Below the pieces are notes generated by a model. It worked only from the letters and a program-made list of their open reading frames with translations, did not search any database and was not told the origin of the DNA. Of a stretch of DNA of 64,000 nt, positions 48,308 through 57,460 are shown in pieces. The stretch's first letter is position 1. Each line of letters starts with the position of its first letter. The DNA comes from Gaiellales bacterium. GTDB taxonomy: Bacteria > Actinomycetota > Thermoleophilia > RBG-16-64-13. The stretch spans positions 1 to 64,000 of the forward strand of contig JAAYAL010000077.1 in assembly GCA_012719395.1 (NCBI GenBank), given 5' to 3'. A program made the translations under genes and the position numbers.

Positions 48308-49044
48308 GAGCCGCTTCCTTCGTCACTGCCCTCATCCGCCCCCGGCAGCGTGCAGGCCGAAGTGCGGGTGTGTACCCGCCGGCTTTCCTCGCTCCGTTCC
48401 GGCCGCCATTGCGCCCGCCCCGGCCTCCGCGCCTGATCCCACCGCTTCGGGGGATGAATGACCTTCAGATCATCCAGGCGCCCCTGCTGCTTGAGTCGCT
48501 CGTAGACCATGGTCCAGGCACAGGGCTTGTTGGGGTTGACCTCACACATGCCGTGATCCGTCCCCCCACACGGCCCATTGAGGAGGCCTTTGCTGCAGCG
48601 GGCCACCGGGCACACGCCACCGAAGCGGTCAATGACACACTCGCCGCACAGCGAGCACTTCTCCTCGTAATCCAGACGGCGCAAGGAGTTGCCCAGGAAG
48701 AGCGAATCGGTGCCGGCCACAATGCGCGCCGTGGTAGCATCCCGCAGCGACTGCGCACCCGCACCACAGGACAGCACCAGGAAGACGTCCGTCCTTTCCA
48801 CCGCCTCCTTGTGCAGCCGCAGCAGCCGCTTCAGGTCCAGCTCCTGGCAGACAGAGTGGGCCACGTCCGTCCCCACCACCTCTTTGCCCTCCGCCTCCAG
48901 ACGCCGCTTCATATCCAGCACCTGGGGTGCACCGCCTGTTTCGGTGGCCGTGGCGCACTCACCGCAACCCACGATGAACACGCGGCGGCTGCCCTCCAGC
49001 ATGCGCAGGATGTCCGCAAAGTCCTTCTGCTTGGCAATGATCAC
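48304..49044 (-). CDS. metV: MetV-type methylenetetrahydrofolate reductase C-terminal/FeS subunit
   Basis: FIVGCGECATATETGG, CSLCGECVIDRFGGVCPVARCSKGLLNGPCGG; likely GTG start at 49044. Confidence 0.9.
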   Translation of the reverse strand: MIIAKQKDFADILRMLEGSRRVFIVGCGECATATETGGAPQVLDMKRRLEAEGKEVVGTDVAHSVCQELDLKRLLRLHKEAVERTDVFLVLSCGAGAQSLRDATTARIVAGTDSLFLGNSLRRLDYEEKCSLCGECVIDRFGGVCPVARCSKGLLNGPCGGTDHGMCEVNPNKPCAWTMVYERLKQQGRLDDLKVIHPPKRWDQARRPGRAQWRPERSEESRRVHTRTSACTLPGADEGSDEGSGS

Positions 49045-49063
49045 GCCGCTCTCCCGCCTCCAC

Positions 49064-50461
49064 CTACATTGTGCTGCGCAAGAAACGAGGGATGTCGGCA
49101 GCCTCACGCGGCCCCACCGTCACCTGCCACTCTCCACCCAGTTCCTCCTCCAGCTCGCCCGAGATCTGAGCCACGTATCCGGGGATGAGCAACCGCCGGT
49201 GACTGACCTTCTCCGCTACTCCCGATGTCCTCACGAAAGGAGCGATGGCCTCGGGGACAAACTTCCCCGCCGCCCACGCCGTGAGCACGGACTGGCCCTC
49301 CACGTCCATGACCAGCAGCCAGGCGGGTACTCGGCCGTTCTCCACCTCGCCCGCCACCGTGAAATACGTCAGGGAGAAGTTGGTGGTGAGGAGCACCGGG
49401 CTGTCCGGCCCCGGATCGTTCAGAGGGTACACGCCGGCGTCCACCTGCATGGGCCGCTGTGGATCAGTGTACAGATTCTGACTGAGCACCAGCAGGGGCA
49501 GGAGCTGTGCCGGATCGAGCGTTTCCAGAATGATGACCGCCGCGTACTTGGCGATGAAGAAGGAGGCGTACAGTGTGCCCAGCAGAGGGTCCACCGCCAG
49601 CGACTCCCCCCCGCCTATGCTCATCGTGCCGGCCGCCGCTCCGCGGGCGCGGGCCAGATGCCAGGGTTGGGCCAGGGTGGGAAAGCCCAACGACTTGCTG
49701 CGCTGCTTGACGGCCGCCCGCCGGATGAACGTGTGATCGCGCAGAGCTTCCTGCAGGGTGGCGGGCGACGTGTCCAGCACCAGATCCTTGAGGCCCAGAG
49801 CCACGGCCTGCGTCGCCAACGCCGCCACCGCCTCCACACCCCCGGCCCGCAGCACCAAGGGCAGATTAAGATCTAGGGCCACAGCCGCCATCCCGGGCAG
49901 GCTCTCGGCGTCAGCCGCACACAGCAAGGGCCGCGCCGCGGCCAGCGGCGCGGCGGCCGCGCGCAACACGGTGGGATCGCTCGACAGCAGAAGGAGCGGT
50001 GCCCCGGTGACCTGGTGTGCCTGCATCGCCCGTGCCGCCAGCAGCTCCGCATGGTCAGAGGCCAGCGCCAGCCCTCCTGGACGCAGCGTCTGTCCCACTC
50101 GGTCAAAGGCCATATCCCGGAAGGCAACCAGCGCCCTGCTGAATTCCTGATCTGTCACCTCTTCGCCCAGACGCACGGCCAGGAGAGGGGCGTGCTCGAA
50201 ACGACGCTCGTGGCGATACATCACCGTTTCCTCGCCCACGGTGACCGCCCGCTCCCCCGTGCCCAGCGTCAACCGTCGCACCGGCGGCGCCGCTGCTTCG
50301 CCCAGTTCGGCCGCAATCTCCTCGGCCACGTGCGGGCACTTCTCCAACTCCACCTTGCCTGCGGCCAACTGCATGGCGAAGGCCATGCACGTGGGGAAAC
50401 CACAATCCTTGCAGTTCGTCTTCGGCAACAGCTTATAGACCTGTAGCCCGCTTAAGGCCAC
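49064..50461 (-). CDS. acsC: Corrinoid iron-sulfur protein large subunit
   Basis: KTNCKDCGFPTCMAFAMQLAAGKVELEKCP 4Fe-4S motif; CFeSP-like TIM barrel and cobalamin domain; gene context. Confidence 0.93.
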   Translation of the reverse strand: MALSGLQVYKLLPKTNCKDCGFPTCMAFAMQLAAGKVELEKCPHVAEEIAAELGEAAAPPVRRLTLGTGERAVTVGEETVMYRHERRFEHAPLLAVRLGEEVTDQEFSRALVAFRDMAFDRVGQTLRPGGLALASDHAELLAARAMQAHQVTGAPLLLLSSDPTVLRAAAAPLAAARPLLCAADAESLPGMAAVALDLNLPLVLRAGGVEAVAALATQAVALGLKDLVLDTSPATLQEALRDHTFIRRAAVKQRSKSLGFPTLAQPWHLARARGAAAGTMSIGGGESLAVDPLLGTLYASFFIAKYAAVIILETLDPAQLLPLLVLSQNLYTDPQRPMQVDAGVYPLNDPGPDSPVLLTTNFSLTYFTVAGEVENGRVPAWLLVMDVEGQSVLTAWAAGKFVPEAIAPFVRTSGVAEKVSHRRLLIPGYVAQISGELEEELGGEWQVTVGPREAADIPRFLRSTM

Positions 50462-50511
50462 CCCAGTGCTCCTTTCGGCGTGTGGGCGAGGATCGCGGCC
50501 GAAGCCGCCCC

Positions 50512-52803
50512 CTAGAACAGCGCATCCATGGTCAAGGCGGGGTGCCCGGCCTCCATGAGAAAGGCCATCACCTCTTCCTCCTCGACCGCATCTTCCTCCG
50601 TGGCAATTCTGTCACAAAGATCGGGGTAACCGGCATCCTGCGCCGCCTGCTCGATCACCGAACGCAACTCCTCTTTCAAGCGGCGCGGCATCCAGACCAA
50701 GCGGGCCACACCACCTTCGGCCGAGATGAACTTCTTGGACCCCACATACAGTCGCGAGTGCCCGATGAAGCCCGGTGTCTGCACACCGCCCCCCACCAGA
50801 CCGGCCAGCGTGGAGAACTTCATGCCGGAGGGAGTCATCCCCGGATGGTCCCGGTCAACGGTCATGACACCGTTGCACATGGGCAGCACACCGCTCACCG
50901 CCTCAAAGCAGCCGCAGGCGGTCATGGGGTCCTCCAGAATGGAGTAGAGATTGATGCGCTGGATGGCCCCATGGGAGGCGTCGCGCACAAAGCTGTTGAT
51001 ACCGTCGTATTGGCCCCGATTCGGATCCACGGCCGCACCCTTGCCCACAGGCCGGTTGGGCCCCGTGGGGTCGATCTGGAAGGCGGCCTTGCCGTCCAGC
51101 CAGTTGTAGGCTCCACAGAGCCCGGAACGCTCCGGCGTGATGATGCATACGTGATCCGGTGCGAAGCTCTGGCAGAGGGTGCAGGAGTAGAAGACGTCGA
51201 CGCTCTCGTCGGTCAACGCACCGATGCGCTCGTCGCGCTCGCGATACACGGCGCGCGCCCGCTCCACCAGCCGCTCCACGTCCTCCGACAGGGAGAAGAC
51301 CGTCACCTGTGCTTTCTCCACGATCTCCCCGAAGTCGGCGTGGAGTCGCGCGTGGACAATGCGGCCCAGATGCTCCAGTCGGAAACCGGCCGCAGCCGCC
51401 CGGCCGCTCAGTCGCAACCAGACGATGTCCCGTTGACCCACGTGCAGCAGCCCCTCGGCTTCGTTGAGGAAGTGGTGCAGCTGGCGCTCCAAGATGGGTT
51501 CGAAATCCTTCTGCATCTTGCGTCCCGACACCTCCACCAGAACGCCCAGTGGGATGGTGCCGCCCTGAGGCACGCTGTCCACCTCCGGTCCCACCACCGT
51601 CACCCGTCCGTCCACCACGGACTGGGAGGGCGCGGACAGCAGCAGCTCCACCCCCGGTGCCTGCGGGCCCGCCATCTCCACCCGCAGGTCCTCCCGGCGG
51701 ATGCGCTCACCGGCAAAGGCCGCACCGTAGGCCACGGGGACCGGCACCTCTGTGACTCGGATCTTGAGCCCCCGCGTCTCTATGGCTCTGGAAACGATGG
51801 AGCAATGCGGCACCCGCGACACCACCTGCTCATAGGTGCAGATGCCACCGGGCAGGATGGAAGGGATGTCGCTGTCGCTGATGGTGGGGAAGCCGAAATT
51901 GAGTGCGCCGGCCGCCGCCGCGAACTGAGCGTCCTGCACCCGACCCAGCGCCATGATGAAGGCGAAGACCCGGTCGCGAGTGTAGTCCAGCACGCGCGCC
52001 GCCTGCCCCGGCGTCAGCCCCCCAAAGGCCATGGCCACCCGGACGGCGAAGCCCAGCGAGTAGATGTGGGAGGAGACATCCCGGCCGAAGGGCACCAACC
52101 GCGTCTCCCACCCCAACTGCACCCCTGCCGCCTGCAGTTGCTCGGCGAAGGTGGTAGCAGCCGGATACCCAGGAGGCACCGCCGCTCCTGCGCCGCCCGG
52201 CAGCGAAGAAGCGCCACGCTGCGCCGCGAGTCCAGGATCAAGGACGGTCTCCCCCGCCATGAACACGTAAAGAGACTTCTCCTGCATCTCTCGCGCCAGC
52301 GCGGCCGCCGCCTCCGGCGAGGGGGCGGCCCCTGTCACGGCCGCGAACCCCGGAGCCGACCCGTCCACGAACTCCACGCCACGTGCCCGCATGATCACGT
52401 CATCGGCCGCGCCCAGCCACAGGCCGTCAACCGGCGCCGGCCCCACGCCCAGGTAGCGAAGTGCCTCGACCACCTCCATCAGCCAGATCGCCGCCATGCC
52501 GGCGTCAAGCGTGTCACCCAGGTAGGGCAGCCACAGGGCATCCGCCGGAGGCGAGGGGATCATGCGCTCCGCCTCATCCAGGATCCAGACCGCGTCTTCC
52601 AGCGTCTGCACGGCACGGCCCGTCACAGCGTAGATGACGGGGAGGAAATACGCGGTGTTGGGGAACTCGAGCGGCGTGGAAGCCTCGTGCTGCTCCAAAG
52701 CCGTGCCCAGCCGCTCCCGAGCCAGATCCAGAAACGCCCGCGCGCCCCGGGCCGCCCCGCCGGCGATGACCTCCCGCACCCCTCCACCCGAGTCCGCCGT
52801 CAC
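50512..52803 (-). CDS. acsB: CO dehydrogenase/acetyl-CoA synthase, acetyl-CoA synthase subunit
   Basis: A-cluster motif region CTLCQSF...CIITPERSGLCGAYNWLDGKAA...CGCFEAV. Confidence 0.95.
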   Translation of the reverse strand: MTADSGGGVREVIAGGAARGARAFLDLARERLGTALEQHEASTPLEFPNTAYFLPVIYAVTGRAVQTLEDAVWILDEAERMIPSPPADALWLPYLGDTLDAGMAAIWLMEVVEALRYLGVGPAPVDGLWLGAADDVIMRARGVEFVDGSAPGFAAVTGAAPSPEAAAALAREMQEKSLYVFMAGETVLDPGLAAQRGASSLPGGAGAAVPPGYPAATTFAEQLQAAGVQLGWETRLVPFGRDVSSHIYSLGFAVRVAMAFGGLTPGQAARVLDYTRDRVFAFIMALGRVQDAQFAAAAGALNFGFPTISDSDIPSILPGGICTYEQVVSRVPHCSIVSRAIETRGLKIRVTEVPVPVAYGAAFAGERIRREDLRVEMAGPQAPGVELLLSAPSQSVVDGRVTVVGPEVDSVPQGGTIPLGVLVEVSGRKMQKDFEPILERQLHHFLNEAEGLLHVGQRDIVWLRLSGRAAAAGFRLEHLGRIVHARLHADFGEIVEKAQVTVFSLSEDVERLVERARAVYRERDERIGALTDESVDVFYSCTLCQSFAPDHVCIITPERSGLCGAYNWLDGKAAFQIDPTGPNRPVGKGAAVDPNRGQYDGINSFVRDASHGAIQRINLYSILEDPMTACGCFEAVSGVLPMCNGVMTVDRDHPGMTPSGMKFSTLAGLVGGGVQTPGFIGHSRLYVGSKKFISAEGGVARLVWMPRRLKEELRSVIEQAAQDAGYPDLCDRIATEEDAVEEEEVMAFLMEAGHPALTMDALF

Positions 52804-54776
52804 CCCGCCCTCCTCGCCGCCATGTCGAACAGCACCCTCTCTGTCTCCACGTCGAGCCCCAGGGTCACGCGCTTGGCCTCGATAGCGGCCGACGCCCGCT
52901 CCAGGATGTCCTGCCAGGCGGAGATGAACTCCAGTTGCCCGCCGTAGGCCTCCTCCCAGCCGGCAGCGAGGAGGTGGGTGACCTCAGCGGATGCCCCCAC
53001 CGGCGAGGAGACCCCTCCGAAGATCACGTGCACACCGCTGCCGGCGAAGTAGGTGGCAATGGCCACCGCCTTCTCACAGTAGTACTCAGGCGAGATGCCC
53101 ACGGCGGGAAGATGGCTGATGTCGTCTCCCAAGCCGCCCGTCCGCACCATGTCTGACAGCAGGGTGAGGATGCGGGAATTGTCAACGCAACTGCCCATGT
53201 GCAGCACGGGGGGCATGCCCACCGTCTCGCACACCTCGGCCAGCCCGGGACCGGCCTGCGCAAACACCTCCGGCCGTAAGAAACCGTGTTTGCCGGCAGC
53301 ATGCGCGGCGCACCCCGTGACCACCACCAGCACATCGCTCCGTATCAGCCCGGCCACCAGCCGCACAATCCCCTCATCCTGAGTGGTACGGGCGTTGTTA
53401 CATCCCACGATGGCGGCGACCCCGCGGATGCGTCCATTCACGATGTTGGCGTTCAGCGGACGCAACCCCTCGCGGAAGCGGCCTCCCAACATGCGGCGGA
53501 TGTACTCGTGGGAGAACCCGGCCACCACCGGTTCCTTGTGCGAGGGAATGTGAACGGCGCCCCGGCTGGCGTAGTTGGTGATGGCGGCCCGGACCAAGGC
53601 GCGGGCGGTCTCCCCGGCTTCCTTCTCCCGGAACTCCACGTGTTCCACGCCCTCCATGCGCGCTTTGGCCGAGGTTGTGACCAGCCTGGTGTGGAAGCGC
53701 CGGGCAATGTCGGCCAAACCCTGGAAGAAGCACTGCACGTCCACCACCATGAGTTCCACCGCCCCCGTCAGGAGCGCCAGTTCCTGATGCAGCATGTTCC
53801 CAGCCGGGGGGACACCCCGACGCATCCAGACCTCATTGGCGGTGCAGCAGATACCGGCCAGGTTGATACCGGCGGCCCCCACCGCCCGCGCCGCCGCTAC
53901 AGCTTCCGGTTCCTGCGCCGCATCAACTATCTGCTCCGACAGCGTGGGCTCATGGCCGTGGATGATGATGTTGATCTCGTCGGCGCGCAGCACTCCCAGG
54001 TTGGCTTCGGAGACCAGTGGCTGAGGGGTGCCGAAAAGGACGTCCGAGATATCAGTGGCCAACATGGAACCACCCCAGCCATCAGCCAGGCACATGCGTA
54101 CCGCCTGTTCCAGCAGGTGGGCGGGGTCTTGGTCCACCCCGGCGTGGGTGCGATGCATGGCTTCCACCACTTCGCGGTCAAATCCCCGCGGCACCACACC
54201 CGCCTTCTGCCACAACTCCCGGCGCCGAGCCGGAGCGCGGCCCACCAGCGTCTGCGTCCCCTCCTGCCGGCCGAATTCGTGCAGAGCCGCCAGTGCCACC
54301 TGCTCGGCCACTTCCGCATTGCCCAAGCCCTCATGAGCCACGCCCAGCTCCGCCGCCACGCGGCGCAGCTTCTCCGGGTCCTTGATCCGGTAGTCCGCCA
54401 GTTGCCCGCGACCCAGCGCCAGCAGGGTGAGAGCCAGACCCCGTCCGTGATCGGCGTGAGCCGACGCGCCGCCGGCGCAGGAGCGCAGGAAGTTGCGCGC
54501 CGCCACCGTGGCCAGGCTGGCGCCGCACACTCCCTGCTTGCTTTCAGCCTCGGGGCCGGCGAAGCGGCAGGGCCCCATGAAGCAAATGCGGCAGCAGGCG
54601 CCGCCGGCCCCAATAGGACAGGGCCGGGAGGCGGCGGCCCGGGAGAACATGGTGCCGGCCCCCAACTCCTGGGCGCGCTCCAGCATCTCCTGAGCCGCCG
54701 GATCAATGCTCCCGGGGCCGCATGGCTCCCGGTCGGCGGCTTCCAGCGGCCGACCGGCATCCACCCCGTGGGTCAC
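52800..54776 (-). CDS. cooS: Anaerobic carbon monoxide dehydrogenase catalytic subunit
   Basis: CPIGAGGACCRICFMGPCRF (B/D clusters), C-cluster ligands in HGHEP, GICCTANE, VQCFFQG, GCNNARTTQD, VTGCAAHAAGKHG, MGSCVDNSR. Confidence 0.95.
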   Translation of the reverse strand: MTHGVDAGRPLEAADREPCGPGSIDPAAQEMLERAQELGAGTMFSRAAASRPCPIGAGGACCRICFMGPCRFAGPEAESKQGVCGASLATVAARNFLRSCAGGASAHADHGRGLALTLLALGRGQLADYRIKDPEKLRRVAAELGVAHEGLGNAEVAEQVALAALHEFGRQEGTQTLVGRAPARRRELWQKAGVVPRGFDREVVEAMHRTHAGVDQDPAHLLEQAVRMCLADGWGGSMLATDISDVLFGTPQPLVSEANLGVLRADEINIIIHGHEPTLSEQIVDAAQEPEAVAAARAVGAAGINLAGICCTANEVWMRRGVPPAGNMLHQELALLTGAVELMVVDVQCFFQGLADIARRFHTRLVTTSAKARMEGVEHVEFREKEAGETARALVRAAITNYASRGAVHIPSHKEPVVAGFSHEYIRRMLGGRFREGLRPLNANIVNGRIRGVAAIVGCNNARTTQDEGIVRLVAGLIRSDVLVVVTGCAAHAAGKHGFLRPEVFAQAGPGLAEVCETVGMPPVLHMGSCVDNSRILTLLSDMVRTGGLGDDISHLPAVGISPEYYCEKAVAIATYFAGSGVHVIFGGVSSPVGASAEVTHLLAAGWEEAYGGQLEFISAWQDILERASAAIEAKRVTLGLDVETERVLFDMAARRAG

Positions 54777-55705
54777 GTCCGGCTAAGGCTGTCGAAGGCC
54801 GTGCGCAGCAGCTGGACGGACCGCGGGTGACGAAGCGCTAGGATATCCGCCCCCGCCAAGGCGAGGGTCAAGCCCGTGACGGCTTCCCATAGCACACCGC
54901 GTGTCAAGCGATCGCCCGCGCCGGGAAGCTCCGCTTCCCCGGCGCGGCTCTCCTTGGTCTTCCAGCTCTCCCCGCCCACCAGAGCGATGATAGGGACCTG
55001 CATCTTCTGATCATTCTGCGTGAGTGCCGCCAGCCGGATACGCTCGAAGACCGTGTACGAGTATTCCAGGCCGTAGCCCAATGCACCGGTGGTGGGATCC
55101 ATGATGATGGCGGATTCCTCCAGCCCCAGCCTGCTCAGCAGTACGTTGAGCTGTTTGGCCAGATTCACATCGATAGGGGACGAGGCGATCACGCCCTGCC
55201 CGTAGCCCAACGCCGCGGCACCCAGCGCCCGATGGTTGACCTCCTCTGCCATACCCAGGAAGCAGTGTTTCCCGGAAAGCGCAGCCGCCACGGCCTTGCC
55301 CACCTCGGCATCGCGCTCCGGCTCCCCCGGTCCCAGAATGACCGCCGGAATGCCGGTAGCCTCCACCACTGCCGCCGCCACACCCGCCGTCTCTGCCGTC
55401 GCCTTGGCGTCACCCTTTGCTCCGCCACCCATCAAGCGGAGCACCAGCATCTCGGCCCCCAGTGTCACGGCCTTCTCGGCCCACGCCACAGGATCATGCC
55501 AGACAGCGCCGTAGATGTCGGCCAGCGGTTGCGGCCAGTCTTCCGGAGCCGTGTCCCACACCTCAAGGGCCATGCGCGGCAGGAAGGGAACCTCTCCCTC
55601 GAACCTGTGGAAGGCGAGAGCAGTCTGGCCACCCACCGGCAACCCACCTATGTCAACCCGCGCGATGCGACCCTTTGCCGGCTCGCTCAGGGACGAAAGC
55701 ACCAC
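54773..55705 (-). CDS. acsD: Corrinoid iron-sulfur protein small subunit
   Basis: CdhD/AcsD-like TIM barrel: IIMDPTTGALGYGLEYSYTVFERIRLAAL; context. Confidence 0.92.
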   Translation of the reverse strand: MVLSSLSEPAKGRIARVDIGGLPVGGQTALAFHRFEGEVPFLPRMALEVWDTAPEDWPQPLADIYGAVWHDPVAWAEKAVTLGAEMLVLRLMGGGAKGDAKATAETAGVAAAVVEATGIPAVILGPGEPERDAEVGKAVAAALSGKHCFLGMAEEVNHRALGAAALGYGQGVIASSPIDVNLAKQLNVLLSRLGLEESAIIMDPTTGALGYGLEYSYTVFERIRLAALTQNDQKMQVPIIALVGGESWKTKESRAGEAELPGAGDRLTRGVLWEAVTGLTLALAGADILALRHPRSVQLLRTAFDSLSRT

Positions 55706-55780
55706 TTGCTCACCCTCCTCCGGACGCCCCCAGGCACCGAAACCTCTCGAGGAACACCCTGTCCTATTCTCCCAGATTCT

Positions 55781-56761
55781 CTATCGCGTCATCTCCGCCG
55801 CGGCCACGGCATTGCGCGCCAGCATCACGTTGGTCACTGCTCCCACTCCGCCCGGCACCGGAGTGAGGGCACCGGCCACCTCGGCCACCTCGGCGAAGGC
55901 CACGTCGCCCACCGTGACCCTCCTACTCCCATCCAAGAGCCCGCCACACGCCGGGCAGACCTGCGTCACATCCGCGGGCTCCGCGACCAAACCGGGGACC
56001 CTGCGGCCGCAACCGGCGCATTCCACCACCTCGTTGATTCCCACATCTATCACCGTCGCGCCCGGTTTCACGTGCTCGGCCCGGATGAGTTCTGCCACCC
56101 CTATGGCCGCCACCAGGTAGTCGGCTTCGCGGCATATCTCCACCAGCACTCCCGCGCGCGCGCTGTGCGAATGGCAGACCGTCAGGGTGGCATGCCGGTT
56201 CAACACCATGGCCGCCAGCGGTCGGCCCACCGACGGCGAGCGCCCCACGATCACCACGTGCGCCCCGGCAAAGCCCTCCGCCGCCGGGACGCCCTGCTCC
56301 GCCAGGCGGCGCTCCATCAGTTCCAGGCAGGCGGCGGGCGTGGCCGGAGGCCAGGCCCGCCGCCCTCCGAACAGGCGTCCCAGATTTGCCGGATTGAGGC
56401 AGTCGATATCCTTGTGGGGCAAGATGCGCTCCGCCAGTGACGCCTCCTCCAAGTGGGGAGGGAGGGGACGCAGCAGCAGGATGCCCGACACCCCTTCGTC
56501 CACGTTCAGCGACTGCAAGGCCTCCTCCACCTCCTCCCTGCCGGCCGTGGAGGGAAGATCAACCGCCCGGGAACGCAGACCCAGGCCGGAGCAAGTCTTC
56601 GCCACCGCGCCTCGGTACATGCGTGCACCGAAGTCGTCGCCCACCCGCAAGGTTCCGATACCGGCGGAACCGCCGGCCGCGTTCAAGGCACCCACACGCT
56701 CCCGCAGAAGCCGCCGCAGCTCCTCCGCCACTCTGCGCCCATCGATGATCTGTGCGGTCAT
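55781..56761 (-). CDS. folD: Methylenetetrahydrofolate dehydrogenase (FolD family) with zinc-ribbon-like insertion
   Basis: VVIVGRSPSVGRPLA, VIDVGINEV, LTPVPGGVGAVTNVML; insertion CAGC...CPAC. Confidence 0.93.
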   Translation of the reverse strand: MTAQIIDGRRVAEELRRLLRERVGALNAAGGSAGIGTLRVGDDFGARMYRGAVAKTCSGLGLRSRAVDLPSTAGREEVEEALQSLNVDEGVSGILLLRPLPPHLEEASLAERILPHKDIDCLNPANLGRLFGGRRAWPPATPAACLELMERRLAEQGVPAAEGFAGAHVVIVGRSPSVGRPLAAMVLNRHATLTVCHSHSARAGVLVEICREADYLVAAIGVAELIRAEHVKPGATVIDVGINEVVECAGCGRRVPGLVAEPADVTQVCPACGGLLDGSRRVTVGDVAFAEVAEVAGALTPVPGGVGAVTNVMLARNAVAAAEMTR

Positions 56762-56794
56762 TTCGCCGCCTCCTACTCTTACCGTCGGCCCTGC

Positions 56795-57460
56795 TCAGAG
56801 ACGCGACATGGTGTGGGCCAAGGCTTTCTCACGTAGACCCGCCGCCCGCTGCACCAGACCGTCCGCTTCCGCCTTGGCCTGCGCGGCGAAATCGCGGTCC
56901 TTCAAGTAACCCACATTGATATCCACATTGAGCGCTGCCCCCCGAGCGGCGGCTTCGGCCAAGACGGCGCCCACCCCTGCATCGCTCACGGCAGACGCGT
57001 TGCCGATCTCCGCCGCGATGACGCTGAGCTCACACACCACTACCGCCCGCCGGCAGATCCGCAGCGGTGTCTCGGTGGCCGCGACCAGAGCCTGCTGCAT
57101 GGCGCCCTCTCTTGCCATCCGCTGCTCCTCCTCGGCCTTGGGCATCTTCGCGGCCTGGGAGAAGGCGTCATAGGCCTCAGCATCGCGCTGCACAAGCTCC
57201 TGCAACTCCCCCCTGGCCTCATCCGCCCGCGCGCGCAGTTCCATGGCTTGCTGGTGCGCCTCCGCGTACTTGGGCGATCCCACGGTCAGGCTGGCCACCA
57301 TGCTCACCAGTGCCGCCCCGATAGCGGCACCCAGTGCCGACGCGCTACCCCCACCAGGCGTGGGCGCGGAGCCGGCCAGGAGGTCCAGGAACTCGCGTAG
57401 CGGCCTCTCCAAGAACTGGGGTGCTTCAGGAGACTGGTTCGACACTGCTGATCCCTCCAT
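56795..57460 (-). CDS. fchA: Methenyltetrahydrofolate cyclohydrolase (formimino-THF cyclodeaminase family)
   Basis: LAGSAPTPGGGSASALGAAIGAALVSMV, GNASAVSDAGVGAVLAEAA; start uncertain. Confidence 0.92.
   Translation of the reverse strand: MEGSAVSNQSPEAPQFLERPLREFLDLLAGSAPTPGGGSASALGAAIGAALVSMVASLTVGSPKYAEAHQQAMELRARADEARGELQELVQRDAEAYDAFSQAAKMPKAEEEQRMAREGAMQQALVAATETPLRICRRAVVVCELSVIAAEIGNASAVSDAGVGAVLAEAAARGAALNVDINVGYLKDRDFAAQAKAEADGLVQRAAGLREKALAHTMSRL

Noticed and set aside
45392-48436. 1014-aa plus-strand ORF
   Set aside because: Antisense shadow of lipA-lpdA-metF in high-GC DNA; His/Arg/Pro/Gln-rich, no domain, crosses three clear genes on the other strand
50482-52947. 821-aa plus-strand ORF
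   Set aside because: Antisense shadow of acsB, whose A-cluster motifs are unmistakable
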